33,748 nucleotides of DNA from CAG-791 sp002390025. Its GTDB lineage: Bacteria > Bacillota > Clostridia > Lachnospirales > Lachnospiraceae. The DNA is taken from NCBI GenBank assembly GCA_946543465.1, contig CAMNLR010000164.1, positions 1 to 33,748 of the forward strand. Reading direction: 5' to 3'. Below are positions 7,655 to 14,823 of the stretch, one piece after another. The notes under the pieces are model-generated. The model had not been told where the DNA came from. It was given only the letters and a program-made list of their open reading frames with translations, and did no database searches. Position numbers and translations under genes: made by a program. Position 1 is the first letter of the stretch. Every line of letters begins with the position of its first letter.

Positions 7655-9025
7655 ATGAAACGAGTTGATTTCGGAAACGGCAGAACTCTGTCAAATATAG
7701 CGGCGACAGCCCTTCCCATGTTTGTGGCACAGACCTTGAACCTGCTCTACAATATCGTGGACCGCATTTACATTGCCCGCATTCCCGAAATCGGGACAGC
7801 GGCCCTGGGTGCTGTCGGAATGTGCTTCCCGATCGTCATCCTGATCACCGCCTTTACCAACATGTTCGGCAGCGGCGGAGCTCCTCTGTTTTCCATTTCA
7901 AGGGGCGCCGGAAACAGAAAAGAGGCGTCCATGATCCAGAACACCTCTTTCTTCCTTCTCTCTGCCGCAGCCCTTATTCTGACCATTGCGGGCGAACTCA
8001 CAGGGTATCCGGTCCTTCGCCTGTTCGGGACCTCGGACAAGGCCATGGTCCATGCGCTCCCCTACCTGCGCATTTACCTGCTCGGAAACCTCTTCTCCAT
8101 GATCTCCACCGGTATGAACCCCTTTATCAACGCACAGGGCTATTCGATGGTGGGCATGACCACAGTGATCATCGGAGCTGCTGCCAATATCATCCTGGAC
8201 CCCCTGATGATCTTCGTCCTGGGACTGGGTGTAGAGGGAGCCGCCATTGCAACCGTCCTCTCCCAGGCTCTGTCAGCCGCTTTTGTCCTCCGCTTCCTCT
8301 TGGGAAACAGGGTCGATTACCGGCTGCGGCTTCTGAGGGCTGAGGAGATCCGGCACTGCGGACAGCGGGCCCGCAGGATCATCGGACTCGGTATGGCGGC
8401 CTTCATCATGCAGCTCACCAACAGCCTGGTTTCGGTCAGCTGCAACAACGTGCTCTCCCATGTCGGAGGAGACATCTACGTCTCCATCATGACCATCGTC
8501 AATTCCGCCAGGCAGATGCTGGAGACGCCTCTTTTATCCATCACCGAGGGAACCTCCCCCATCATCAGCTACAATTACGGGGCAGGCCGGTACAGGGATG
8601 TCAAGGAGGCCGGCGCGATCATGTTCCTCCTGTCCATGGGCTATGCCGGAACCGTGTGGATCCTCATCCGCCTGTTTCCCTCCTTTGTAATCGGCATCTT
8701 CAGCTCCGATGCCGGGCTCATGGAGACGGCCCTCCCCTGCTTCAATCTCTATTTTTCGACCTTCATTTTCATGGTCTTCCAGCACTGCGGACAGATCATT
8801 TTCAAGTCCCTGGGGAAAAAGAACCATGCCATCTTCTTTTCCCTCCTGCGCAAGGGATTCATCGTCGTTCCCCTGACCTATCTGCTGCCCTACGCCTTCC
8901 ACATGGGAACCGACGGCGTCTTCGCAGCAGAGCCCGTCTCCAATGTCCTGGGCGGCCTGGCCTGCTTTATCACCATGCTGGTCGTTGTCCTGCCGGAACT
9001 GAATGAAAAAAAAGAAACTGCCTGA
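7655..9025 (+). CDS. MATE family multidrug/Na+ antiporter
   Basis: 456 residues, typical MATE length, with about twelve hydrophobic segments in two halves. Family-typical stretches include LPMFVAQTLNLLYNIVDRIYIA at the first helix, GMNPFINAQG, and INxGAGRY-like YNYGAGRYRDV in the second half. Such proteins export drugs or metabolites through the membrane using Na+ or H+. AAGAGG lies about 15 bases before the ATG, farther than ideal. It follows the 62-bp repeats and precedes a lipoprotein gene. The substrate cannot be inferred. Confidence 0.9.
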   Translation: MKRVDFGNGRTLSNIAATALPMFVAQTLNLLYNIVDRIYIARIPEIGTAALGAVGMCFPIVILITAFTNMFGSGGAPLFSISRGAGNRKEASMIQNTSFFLLSAAALILTIAGELTGYPVLRLFGTSDKAMVHALPYLRIYLLGNLFSMISTGMNPFINAQGYSMVGMTTVIIGAAANIILDPLMIFVLGLGVEGAAIATVLSQALSAAFVLRFLLGNRVDYRLRLLRAEEIRHCGQRARRIIGLGMAAFIMQLTNSLVSVSCNNVLSHVGGDIYVSIMTIVNSARQMLETPLLSITEGTSPIISYNYGAGRYRDVKEAGAIMFLLSMGYAGTVWILIRLFPSFVIGIFSSDAGLMETALPCFNLYFSTFIFMVFQHCGQIIFKSLGKKNHAIFFSLLRKGFIVVPLTYLLPYAFHMGTDGVFAAEPVSNVLGGLACFITMLVVVLPELNEKKETA

Positions 9026-9040
9026 AGGCAGATTTATAAA
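9018..9040 (+). terminator. Weak stem-loop at the end of the MATE gene
   Basis: CTGCC (9018-9022), loop TGAA, GGCAG (9027-9031), then ATTTATAAA. The stem overlaps the MATE stop codon and the tail is only moderately T-rich, so termination would be partial. Confidence 0.35.
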
Positions 9041-9094
9041 AATACATATGAGAAACATTTTCAGAGTATAATGAATTCTTCAGGAGGTATAGAT

Positions 9095-9988
9095 ATGAAG
9101 AAAAGACAGCTCTTTGCAATTCTGGGCGCAATGATCCTCGCCCTTTCAACCGCCGCCTGCGGCAGTTCCGGCACAGCCCCTGCGACGGAAACGGAAAAGA
9201 CAGACCAGGCGCAGGAAAACACGGAATCAGCGGCTCAGGCACAGCAGACAGATACGGAAAAAGCAGCTCAGGCACAGGAAGATCCGGAATCAGCGGCTCA
9301 GGCACAGCAGGCAGATACGGAAAAGGCGGCTCAGACGCAGCAGGAAGGGGACGGCTCCGCAGCAGCCGGCTCCACAGCCTCTGCCGAAAGCGCTGACTTC
9401 GTGCCGGAGGACAGCACCCTCTCAGAGGATGGATCCGTCATTGAATTCCCCGCGGTCGGTGTCACCTTCACACTTCCGGAATCCTTCAAGGATACAAAGG
9501 GATTCCTTCCGAACGGAGGAGGCGAAATCAACCCCGGGGACGGCGTCTACTGCATGTACTACAACTATATTGCCCTGGACGAAGACGATTATGAGGATCT
9601 CCTCGTCAAATACCGCACAAATTCCGAAAACGCGGAAAAGTATGAAAACTTCTTCAATCCCCGTGTTCTGGGTATGTTCTCCATCTATGCGGCAGACGGC
9701 AACCGCTCCGCAGAGGACATCAACGAATACCTGAAAAAGCTCAACGAAGCCAGGGGAAACACCTCCGCCAGGGAAAACCCCATGGAAGGAGCACAGCTCA
9801 TCGGAACGGTCGGCGAGTACAATTTCTATTTCCTGGATCAAACACAGGCCGATGTTGAAATCCCCGAGGACGATAGTGTTCCGGGCGCCGCCTACGATCT
9901 CACAGGTTTCAATGAAGAATACAGAAAACTGATCGAAGATGTCAAAAATGCGTGCCCTAACCTCATGACCTTCTCCGAGCCGGAGTAA
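9095..9988 (+). CDS. Exported lipoprotein with Gln/Ala-rich repeats, function unknown
   Basis: 297 residues from ATG 9095, set by AGGAGG at 9082. The signal peptide ends in a lipobox (LSTAAC, Cys near residue 21), so the mature protein should be lipid-anchored outside the membrane. Residues about 25-95 are a hydrophilic spacer with a 21-residue repeat (AQAQQ, DTEKAAQ). The C-terminal 180 residues form a compact acidic domain, rich in Tyr and Asp, not assigned to a family. A TATAAT at 9067-9072 lies just before the gene but without a convincing -35. It converges on the CdaR-type gene with only 10 bases between stops. Confidence 0.85.
   Translation: MKKRQLFAILGAMILALSTAACGSSGTAPATETEKTDQAQENTESAAQAQQTDTEKAAQAQEDPESAAQAQQADTEKAAQTQQEGDGSAAAGSTASAESADFVPEDSTLSEDGSVIEFPAVGVTFTLPESFKDTKGFLPNGGGEINPGDGVYCMYYNYIALDEDDYEDLLVKYRTNSENAEKYENFFNPRVLGMFSIYAADGNRSAEDINEYLKKLNEARGNTSARENPMEGAQLIGTVGEYNFYFLDQTQADVEIPEDDSVPGAAYDLTGFNEEYRKLIEDVKNACPNLMTFSEPE
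9223..9348 (+). repeat. 63-bp in-frame tandem repeat in the lipoprotein gene
   Basis: Two units of 63 bases begin with GGAATCAGCGG at 9223 and 9286 and encode 21-residue units of the spacer. The period is divisible by three, so copy-number changes would alter only spacer length. Confidence 0.8.
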
Positions 9989-9998
9989 TCACCGCTTT

Positions 9999-11123
9999 TC
10001 AGCGCTCTCTTTCAAGAAACTTCATATATTCGCTGACCATCAGCGCGATCCGAAAGGTCATGGCGTCCTCGAATGTCCGAATATCGAGGCCCGTGACCTT
10101 TTCCAGTTTCTCCATGCGGTAAACAAGCGTATTTCTGTGAATGAAGAGCTGGCGGGCGGTCTCCGAGACATTGAGATTATTGTCAAAAAATGTATTGATC
10201 GTCGCCAGAGTTTCCTGGTCGATCAGAGAGGGGTCATAATCTCCGAAGATCTCGTGCAGGAAGATCCTGCACAGGTTGACAGGCAGCTGATAGATCAGCC
10301 TTCCGATCCCCAGCTCGCTGTAGGAAAGGATCCTCTTTCCCGCGTAGAAGATGCTTCCGACATCCATGGCCATGCGGGCTTCCTTATAGGACTTGGAGAT
10401 GTCCCTGAGCTCGGAAACGATGGTTCCGAAGGCCGCCCGGGCGTCCACCATGACCTCCGTGCCCAGCATGTCAACTGCCGTGACGGCACAGCGTTCCAGC
10501 TCTTCATAATCCTCCAAAGAGTCGAGGGCTTTGACCAGGATCACGTTATTTTCCTCGGTTTCGGTCAGATAATCTCCTCCCTGCGAGGAAAAAAGGCCCG
10601 CCAGCATCTTTGCCGCAGTCGCCTGGGCTTCCAGTCCCGCCGATACACTGCATTCAGGATCATTTTTGCCCGTATCAATTTCAAAGACAATGACTGCGCG
10701 CGGCACTGAGCTCTTGACGTGAAGCTTCCGCGCCCAGTTGTGGATATCCACCGGCAGCAGATTGTCCAGCAGCAGATTCTGGAAAAAATTCCCCCTGTCC
10801 AGCCGCTCCTTATAGGCAATGATCAGACTCTGCAGCTGGCTGACAGCCATTCTGGCGACCATTAAAGTATAGTCGCCCGATCCGGTCGCCGTGAGGATAT
10901 AGACCGGCTCTTCATCATCCAGGACCTTGAGCAGATAGCTCATTCCAATGATCTGGCTGTCCACAGGCATGCCGGCAAAGCCGGAGACAATGGCGGCCTC
11001 AGGCACTTCCGCCTGCGCAGTTGCCGCAATGACATTTCCCTTCAGGTCCTGCACACAGAACTGCGTCTTCGTGATCTCGCGCAGTTCCTCCAGGCAGCTC
11101 TTTATTATCTGAGATGTAATCAT
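9999..11123 (-). CDS. CdaR/PucR-type transcriptional regulator
   Basis: 374 residues. The N-terminal about 130 residues resemble the ligand-binding region of CdaR-like (sugar diacid) regulators. The middle is a GGDEF-like CdaR domain. The C-terminal helix-turn-helix of the PucR type spans about 315-365 (NVSETARQLFIHRNTLVYR, then RMEKLEKVTG). Family members control uptake or breakdown of sugar acids, purines or amino acids, but no such operon is adjacent, so the target is unknown. The closest gene upstream on the same strand is the sugar ABC ATPase, separated by 239 bases with a strong terminator. The start ATG has only a weak AGGG upstream. Confidence 0.85.
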   Translation of the reverse strand: MITSQIIKSCLEELREITKTQFCVQDLKGNVIAATAQAEVPEAAIVSGFAGMPVDSQIIGMSYLLKVLDDEEPVYILTATGSGDYTLMVARMAVSQLQSLIIAYKERLDRGNFFQNLLLDNLLPVDIHNWARKLHVKSSVPRAVIVFEIDTGKNDPECSVSAGLEAQATAAKMLAGLFSSQGGDYLTETEENNVILVKALDSLEDYEELERCAVTAVDMLGTEVMVDARAAFGTIVSELRDISKSYKEARMAMDVGSIFYAGKRILSYSELGIGRLIYQLPVNLCRIFLHEIFGDYDPSLIDQETLATINTFFDNNLNVSETARQLFIHRNTLVYRMEKLEKVTGLDIRTFEDAMTFRIALMVSEYMKFLERER

Positions 11124-11290
11124 AACGTATTCAACCCTGTTCTTAGTGAATCCTCACACGCGGCAGCCGCGCGTCTATCCCACTGTCCCATTGAAAAAAG
11201 CGCCGGCATACATAGATGAAAGGCGCTCTTTTCGCGCCGCGCATATTCTCCTCCCGCTGCCCTTCCGGCGGGCGGCATGGTCCGGAGCCG

Positions 11291-11324
11291 AAAAAAAGCA
11301 GTGCAGGCAAATCGCCCGCACTGC
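11291..11324 (-). terminator. Intrinsic terminator of the ABC ATPase gene
   Basis: GCAGTGC (11298-11304) pairs with GCACTGC (11318-11324), extended by GGC/GCC after one mismatch, loop AAATC. Read on the minus strand it is followed by seven T (11291-11297). It lies 39 bases after the stop at 11363. A weaker second stem (GCGCC 11200-11204 with GGCGC 11222-11226, then six T on the minus strand) could be a backup. Confidence 0.88.
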
Positions 11325-11362
11325 TATATTTACACATTCAATTTCCGATTGCAAGAATGGAT

Positions 11363-12472
11363 TCAGTTGGCGATGGTCAGCTCAGTCTCCTTATCGAAGA
11401 TATGGATCTTCTTGGTATCGAAAGTGAAGGTCATGCTCTTTCCGGGACGGATCTTGGTGTCAGGCTCGACACGAGCGGTAACAGGATTGCCGTCAAGATC
11501 GAAATACAGGAATACTTCAGCGCCGAGCAGCTCGTAGACGTTGCAGGTTGCGTTGAACTTGTAAGCAGCCTTCTCAAGAGCCTCGGGAGAAGCCAGGATG
11601 TCTTCAGGACGGATGCCCAGGATGACAGACTTGCCATCGTAGTTGCCGTCGATCACGGGCTTAGCCTTGTCAGCGGGAAGTTCGATGCTCTCGCCGTCGA
11701 GTTCGAGATAAGCCTTGCCCTGTTTGACCCTTGCGACAGCATCCAGGAAGTTCATCTGAGGAGATCCCATGAAGCCTGCGACGAAGAGGTTGCAGGGGTT
11801 GTCATAGAGGTTCTGAGGGGAGTCGATCTGCTGAACGATACCATCCTTCATAACAACGATTCTGGTTCCCAGAGTCATAGCCTCGGTCTGGTCATGTGTG
11901 ACGTAGATGATGGTGGTGCCCAGTCTCTGGTGGAGCTTGGCGATCTCGGTTCTCATCTGAACACGGAGCTTGGCATCCAGGTTGGACAGAGGCTCGTCCA
12001 TCAGGAATACCTTGGGGCTTCTGACGATTGCACGGCCCATGGCGACACGCTGTCTCTGACCGCCGGAAAGAGCCTTCGGCTTACGGTCAAGGAGATGGGA
12101 CAGGTCGAGGATCTTGGCAGCCTCTTTAACGGCCTTGTCGATCTCATCCTTGGGAACCTTGCGGAGCTTCAGGCCGAATGCCATATTGTCATAGACGGAC
12201 ATATGAGGATACAGAGCATAGTTCTGGAAGACCATTGCGATATCTCTGTCCTTGGGCTCAACATCGTTCATGAGCTTGCCATCGATGTAGAACTCACCGG
12301 AGCTGATGTCTTCAAGACCTGCGATCATACGAAGCGTTGTGGATTTGCCGCAGCCCGAAGGACCGACGAAGATGATGAATTCCTTGTCAGCGATTTCCAT
12401 GTTGAAATCCTTAACAGCCTGGAAGCCATTGGGATATACCTTGTTGACATTCTTCAGAGATAAACTTGCCAT
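11363..12472 (-). CDS. ugpC: Sugar ABC transporter ATP-binding protein, UgpC/MsmK/MalK type
   Basis: 369 residues, the usual length. Walker A GPSGCGKST at 37-45, Q-loop Gln83, signature LSGGQ at 135-139, Walker B VFLMDEP with Asp159/Glu160, switch His193, and a C-terminal OB-fold regulatory region with LGIRPED. It drives import of oligosaccharides or glycerol phosphate through separate permease and binding proteins. No permease gene is near; in Firmicutes such stand-alone ATPases (MsmX/MsmK) serve several importers, which fits here by inference. AAGAGGAGG before the ATG is a very strong ribosome site and codon choice is uniform, suggesting high expression. Confidence 0.95.
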   Translation of the reverse strand: MASLSLKNVNKVYPNGFQAVKDFNMEIADKEFIIFVGPSGCGKSTTLRMIAGLEDISSGEFYIDGKLMNDVEPKDRDIAMVFQNYALYPHMSVYDNMAFGLKLRKVPKDEIDKAVKEAAKILDLSHLLDRKPKALSGGQRQRVAMGRAIVRSPKVFLMDEPLSNLDAKLRVQMRTEIAKLHQRLGTTIIYVTHDQTEAMTLGTRIVVMKDGIVQQIDSPQNLYDNPCNLFVAGFMGSPQMNFLDAVARVKQGKAYLELDGESIELPADKAKPVIDGNYDGKSVILGIRPEDILASPEALEKAAYKFNATCNVYELLGAEVFLYFDLDGNPVTARVEPDTKIRPGKSMTFTFDTKKIHIFDKETELTIAN

Positions 12473-12660
12473 TTGTTCCTCCTCTTTACCATATAAGATT
12501 CACAATCAATCATTTCTATTCTACCGGCGCAATAAAGGCGGAAAGCTACTTCATTGGCGGATTCCTCTTATGCTGAAAAGTATACGATAAATGCTCCGGA
12601 CCTGCCATGGCCTGACTGACCAAAAAAAATCCCCGTTTCCCGTCTTCCTTTCGGCCTGTT

Positions 12661-12687
12661 AAAAAATGACGGCCGTTACAGCCGTCA
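12661..12687 (-). terminator. Intrinsic terminator downstream of the DUF624 gene
   Basis: TGACGGC (12667-12673), loop of 7, GCCGTCA (12681-12687), with six T on the minus strand (AAAAAA at 12661-12666). It lies beyond the 70-bp repeats, so transcripts of the DUF624 operon would include the repeats. From 12473 to 12660 only the leader of the ABC ATPase gene is present and nothing else is recognised. Confidence 0.82.
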
Positions 12688-12721
12688 TTCTGCCTATTTT
12701 TTATTCCTCTTTTTCGTCATT

Positions 12722-12946
12722 TTGACAAACTGTCTCTTCAGGACAGCTCATCCTGCATGGCATGCTGCCTTTGCACATCATATCTGCCTACACGGCATGC
12801 TGCCTCTGCATGACGGATCGCCCTGCATGGCATGCTGCCTTTGCACATCATATCTGCCTATACGGCATGCTGCCTCTGCATGACGGATCGCCCTGCATGG
12901 CATGCTGCCTTTACTTGACAGACCGTCCCTTCAGGACAGCTCGTCC
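12722..12946 (-). repeat. 70-bp tandem repeats and duplicated gene end behind the DUF624 gene
   Basis: Units starting CCTGCATGGCATGCTGCCT lie at 12752, 12822 and 12892 (two full, one partial), each made of two half-units around GGCATGCTGCCT. They are bracketed by two copies of a 32-base stretch, 12722-12753 and 12915-12946 (28 of 32 identical). The right copy encodes the last residues DELS and stop of the DUF624 gene; the left copy is a displaced duplicate of that gene end. Confidence 0.85.
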
Positions 12947-13584
12947 CCGGCAGCCTTTGCCTCCACGTTTTCCTCCAGCTTTTTAAAGGCAGGGCTGTAG
13001 AGCAGGGCACAGATGTAGCCGGGGCCGGTCATACCCACCAGCACAAGAAGAGGAAGGATCGGTCTGATAAACAGAAACGCAGCAGGCAGCACGATGACAG
13101 CCGCTGCCATTCCGATCGTTCTGGGAAGCCATGCGACGGCAAAAACAGCTGCATTACGCAGTGTCCCGAAAACAGTATTCTGAAACCTGGCAAGCAGCGG
13201 GAAGGCATACAGATAGATGGCGAAAATGTAGATTCCGGCCGCAATCAGCAGACCGCGGAAGACTGCCGGCAGCTGCAGAGAGACCTCTGCTCCGGGGCCC
13301 GTGAGCCGTAGATCCAGCCCGAACGCGATCCCCACTGCCAGAAAAATGAGCCACATGCCGGTCGCCTGCAGGAAGTTCTCCTTAAAGGATTTGAAATAGC
13401 TTCGAACGATATAGCCTTCCTCATCCCTCACCATCTTCAGCAGTACATAATGCATGCCGGTTATGGCTGCCCCTGCCGTTATGACAGGGAGACAGCATAC
13501 CATCACCACCAGATTCAGTATCACCAGATCAGTTATTTTCGAAAGTCCCTCCATCAGAGGACTGTCTGCCTGAAAAATACGCAT
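12931..13584 (-). CDS. YesL/DUF624 family membrane protein
   Basis: 217 residues with five to six hydrophobic segments. The N-terminus (LSKITDLVILNLVVMVCCLPVITAG), split by the CCLP turn, and the following MHYVLLKMVRDEEGYIVRSYF are typical of DUF624. Members often sit beside sugar ABC transporter genes and may help their assembly or regulation, but the function is not established. TGGAGTG precedes the ATG and lies right after the stop of the gene at 13601, 16 bases away, so the two are probably translated from one message. Confidence 0.85.
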   Translation of the reverse strand: MRIFQADSPLMEGLSKITDLVILNLVVMVCCLPVITAGAAITGMHYVLLKMVRDEEGYIVRSYFKSFKENFLQATGMWLIFLAVGIAFGLDLRLTGPGAEVSLQLPAVFRGLLIAAGIYIFAIYLYAFPLLARFQNTVFGTLRNAAVFAVAWLPRTIGMAAAVIVLPAAFLFIRPILPLLVLVGMTGPGYICALLYSPAFKKLEENVEAKAAGDELS

Positions 13585-13600
13585 GAAATGATCACTCCAT

Positions 13601-14140
13601 TTAATCGCCGGCCGAATCTCCTCCGGTCACCTCTTCCACCTTGTCGCGGAGATCGTCAACGGCCCGGTCTATCTTCTGCCGGTTTTCTTTACGGCTCAGA
13701 AAATCCCATGCGTTCCTGACCAGCATTTCCGGAGAAATGCCCAGCTCATCCATGGTTCTGACCGCCTCGCGGAGCTTTTCCTTCTCCGCATCCGCATCAA
13801 ATTCTGCAAGATCTATTTCGGGAAGTTTCTCCCTGATTTTATCCCAGATCCCCCTGCCGTCAACAGTTCTGCTCTTCGACGAATCTCCCGCCGCCTCCTC
13901 CTCTTTCTCTGATGCAGACGACACCTGCCCTGCTGCCGCCTCTGTGCGAACAGCAGCATGCTCTGTGAGCGCCGCTGCCGCTTCTGTTCGAGCTGCAGCT
14001 GCGTCTGTCAGGACTGCTGCCGCCTCTGTACGAACTGAAGCCGGCTCTGTCAGGACCGCTGCCGACACGGCCGGAGCGTGGATCAGGATCGCGCACAGCA
14101 GAACTGCCGCAAGGTACCGGATCTCTTTTTTCTTTTTCAT
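13601..14140 (-). CDS. Exported Ala-rich repeat protein, function unknown
   Basis: 179 residues. A basic N-terminus and hydrophobic core ending in AVSAA form a Sec signal peptide (about 1-28). Residues about 29-72 are an Ala/Thr/Glu repeat with a strict 7-residue period (VRTEAAA, VLTDAAA, ALTEHAA). The C-terminal 100 residues are charged and probably helical (DKIREKLPEIDLAEFDADAE, then REAVRTMDELG). No family is recognised. It is the middle gene between the HD-domain gene (33 bases upstream) and the DUF624 gene (16 bases downstream). Confidence 0.75.
   Translation of the reverse strand: MKKKKEIRYLAAVLLCAILIHAPAVSAAVLTEPASVRTEAAAVLTDAAAARTEAAAALTEHAAVRTEAAAGQVSSASEKEEEAAGDSSKSRTVDGRGIWDKIREKLPEIDLAEFDADAEKEKLREAVRTMDELGISPEMLVRNAWDFLSRKENRQKIDRAVDDLRDKVEEVTGGDSAGD
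13937..14062 (-). repeat. 21-bp in-frame tandem repeat, six units
   Basis: The word TCTGT recurs at 13941, 13962, 13983, 14004, 14025 and 14046, exactly every 21 bases. It encodes the 7-residue Thr-Glu-Ala repeat of the exported protein. Units are diverged, so the array is probably old or selected. Confidence 0.85.
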
Positions 14141-14173
14141 AAATTGTTATCCCCGGATGCTGATTCTGTGCCT

Positions 14174-14641
14174 TTACTGCTGCATTCCGAATTCCTCACA
14201 CAGAGCCGCAAATCTTGCCTGTTCCTTCTCCTTGACAGCTTTGGAGAGGTCATTCATGCAGTGGTGGATCACGTCCGCATCCTTGAGTGCTTCGTCTGCA
14301 GGGCTGTCTACGACCAGCTTGTCATCGTGATGATAGATCGCGGAACAGATCAGATCCGTCTCCTCTTCATTTGTCAGCTTCAGCTCACCCAGGATCTGCC
14401 TGGCCAGGTCTGCGCCCTTGTGTGCGTGATCATCGTAGGACCCTGTCTTATAGGCATGCAGGTCATGAAGCATGGCCGCCATGGACAGAAGCTCATCATC
14501 CAGTCCGCGCTTGCGTGCGATCATAGTGGCCGCCAGTGAGACTCCGTAAAGGTGCGCGATCGCGCCTGTGCGCTTATCGACATTCTCCATGCGATTAATC
14601 TCCGCGTCCACATACTTTCTGAGTTCCTTTAATCTTCCCAT
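14174..14641 (-). CDS. HD-domain phosphohydrolase-like protein
   Basis: 155 residues from ATG at 14641. AAGGAG lies five bases before it; a start at 14701 would use the ribosome site itself as codons. HD-superfamily metal ligands are visible: His in AIAHLYGV, HD in MLHDLHAYK, His in DDHAHKGADLA, and YHHDD further on. Such proteins hydrolyse phosphate esters of nucleotides, but the substrate here is unknown. It is the first gene of a three-gene cluster with the Ala-rich exported protein and the DUF624 protein. A stem-loop separates it from metG. Confidence 0.85.
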   Translation of the reverse strand: MGRLKELRKYVDAEINRMENVDKRTGAIAHLYGVSLAATMIARKRGLDDELLSMAAMLHDLHAYKTGSYDDHAHKGADLARQILGELKLTNEEETDLICSAIYHHDDKLVVDSPADEALKDADVIHHCMNDLSKAVKEKEQARFAALCEEFGMQQ

Positions 14642-14760
14642 GAAAGCTCCTTTCATCGGCCTTTCCGGCATGCCTCCCGTCAGAGCGGCAGCCTCCGCCA
14701 TACCAGCATCTGTCCTTATTATAACTTATTACTTATTATTCAGTTATTGCTCTTATTAAG

Positions 14761-14790
14761 ATGGGACACGTGGCAGTCCCCGTGTCCCAT
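14761..14790. terminator. Perfect 10-bp stem-loop between metG and the HD gene
   Basis: ATGGGACACG (14761-14770), a 10-base loop, and CGTGTCCCAT (14781-14790). Neither side has a good T run, so it is a poor intrinsic terminator. It may be a member of the palindromic family seen at 29794. The flanking 14718-14759 is rich in TTATTA words. Confidence 0.5.
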
Positions 14791-14823
14791 TATGTTACAA
14801 CTTAGATGTATAGTTCCCTCTGA

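Noticed and set aside
11216..12463. 415-codon open frame on the plus strand opposite the ABC ATPase gene
   Set aside because: Antisense to a complete ATPase with all motifs; it also crosses that gene's terminator.
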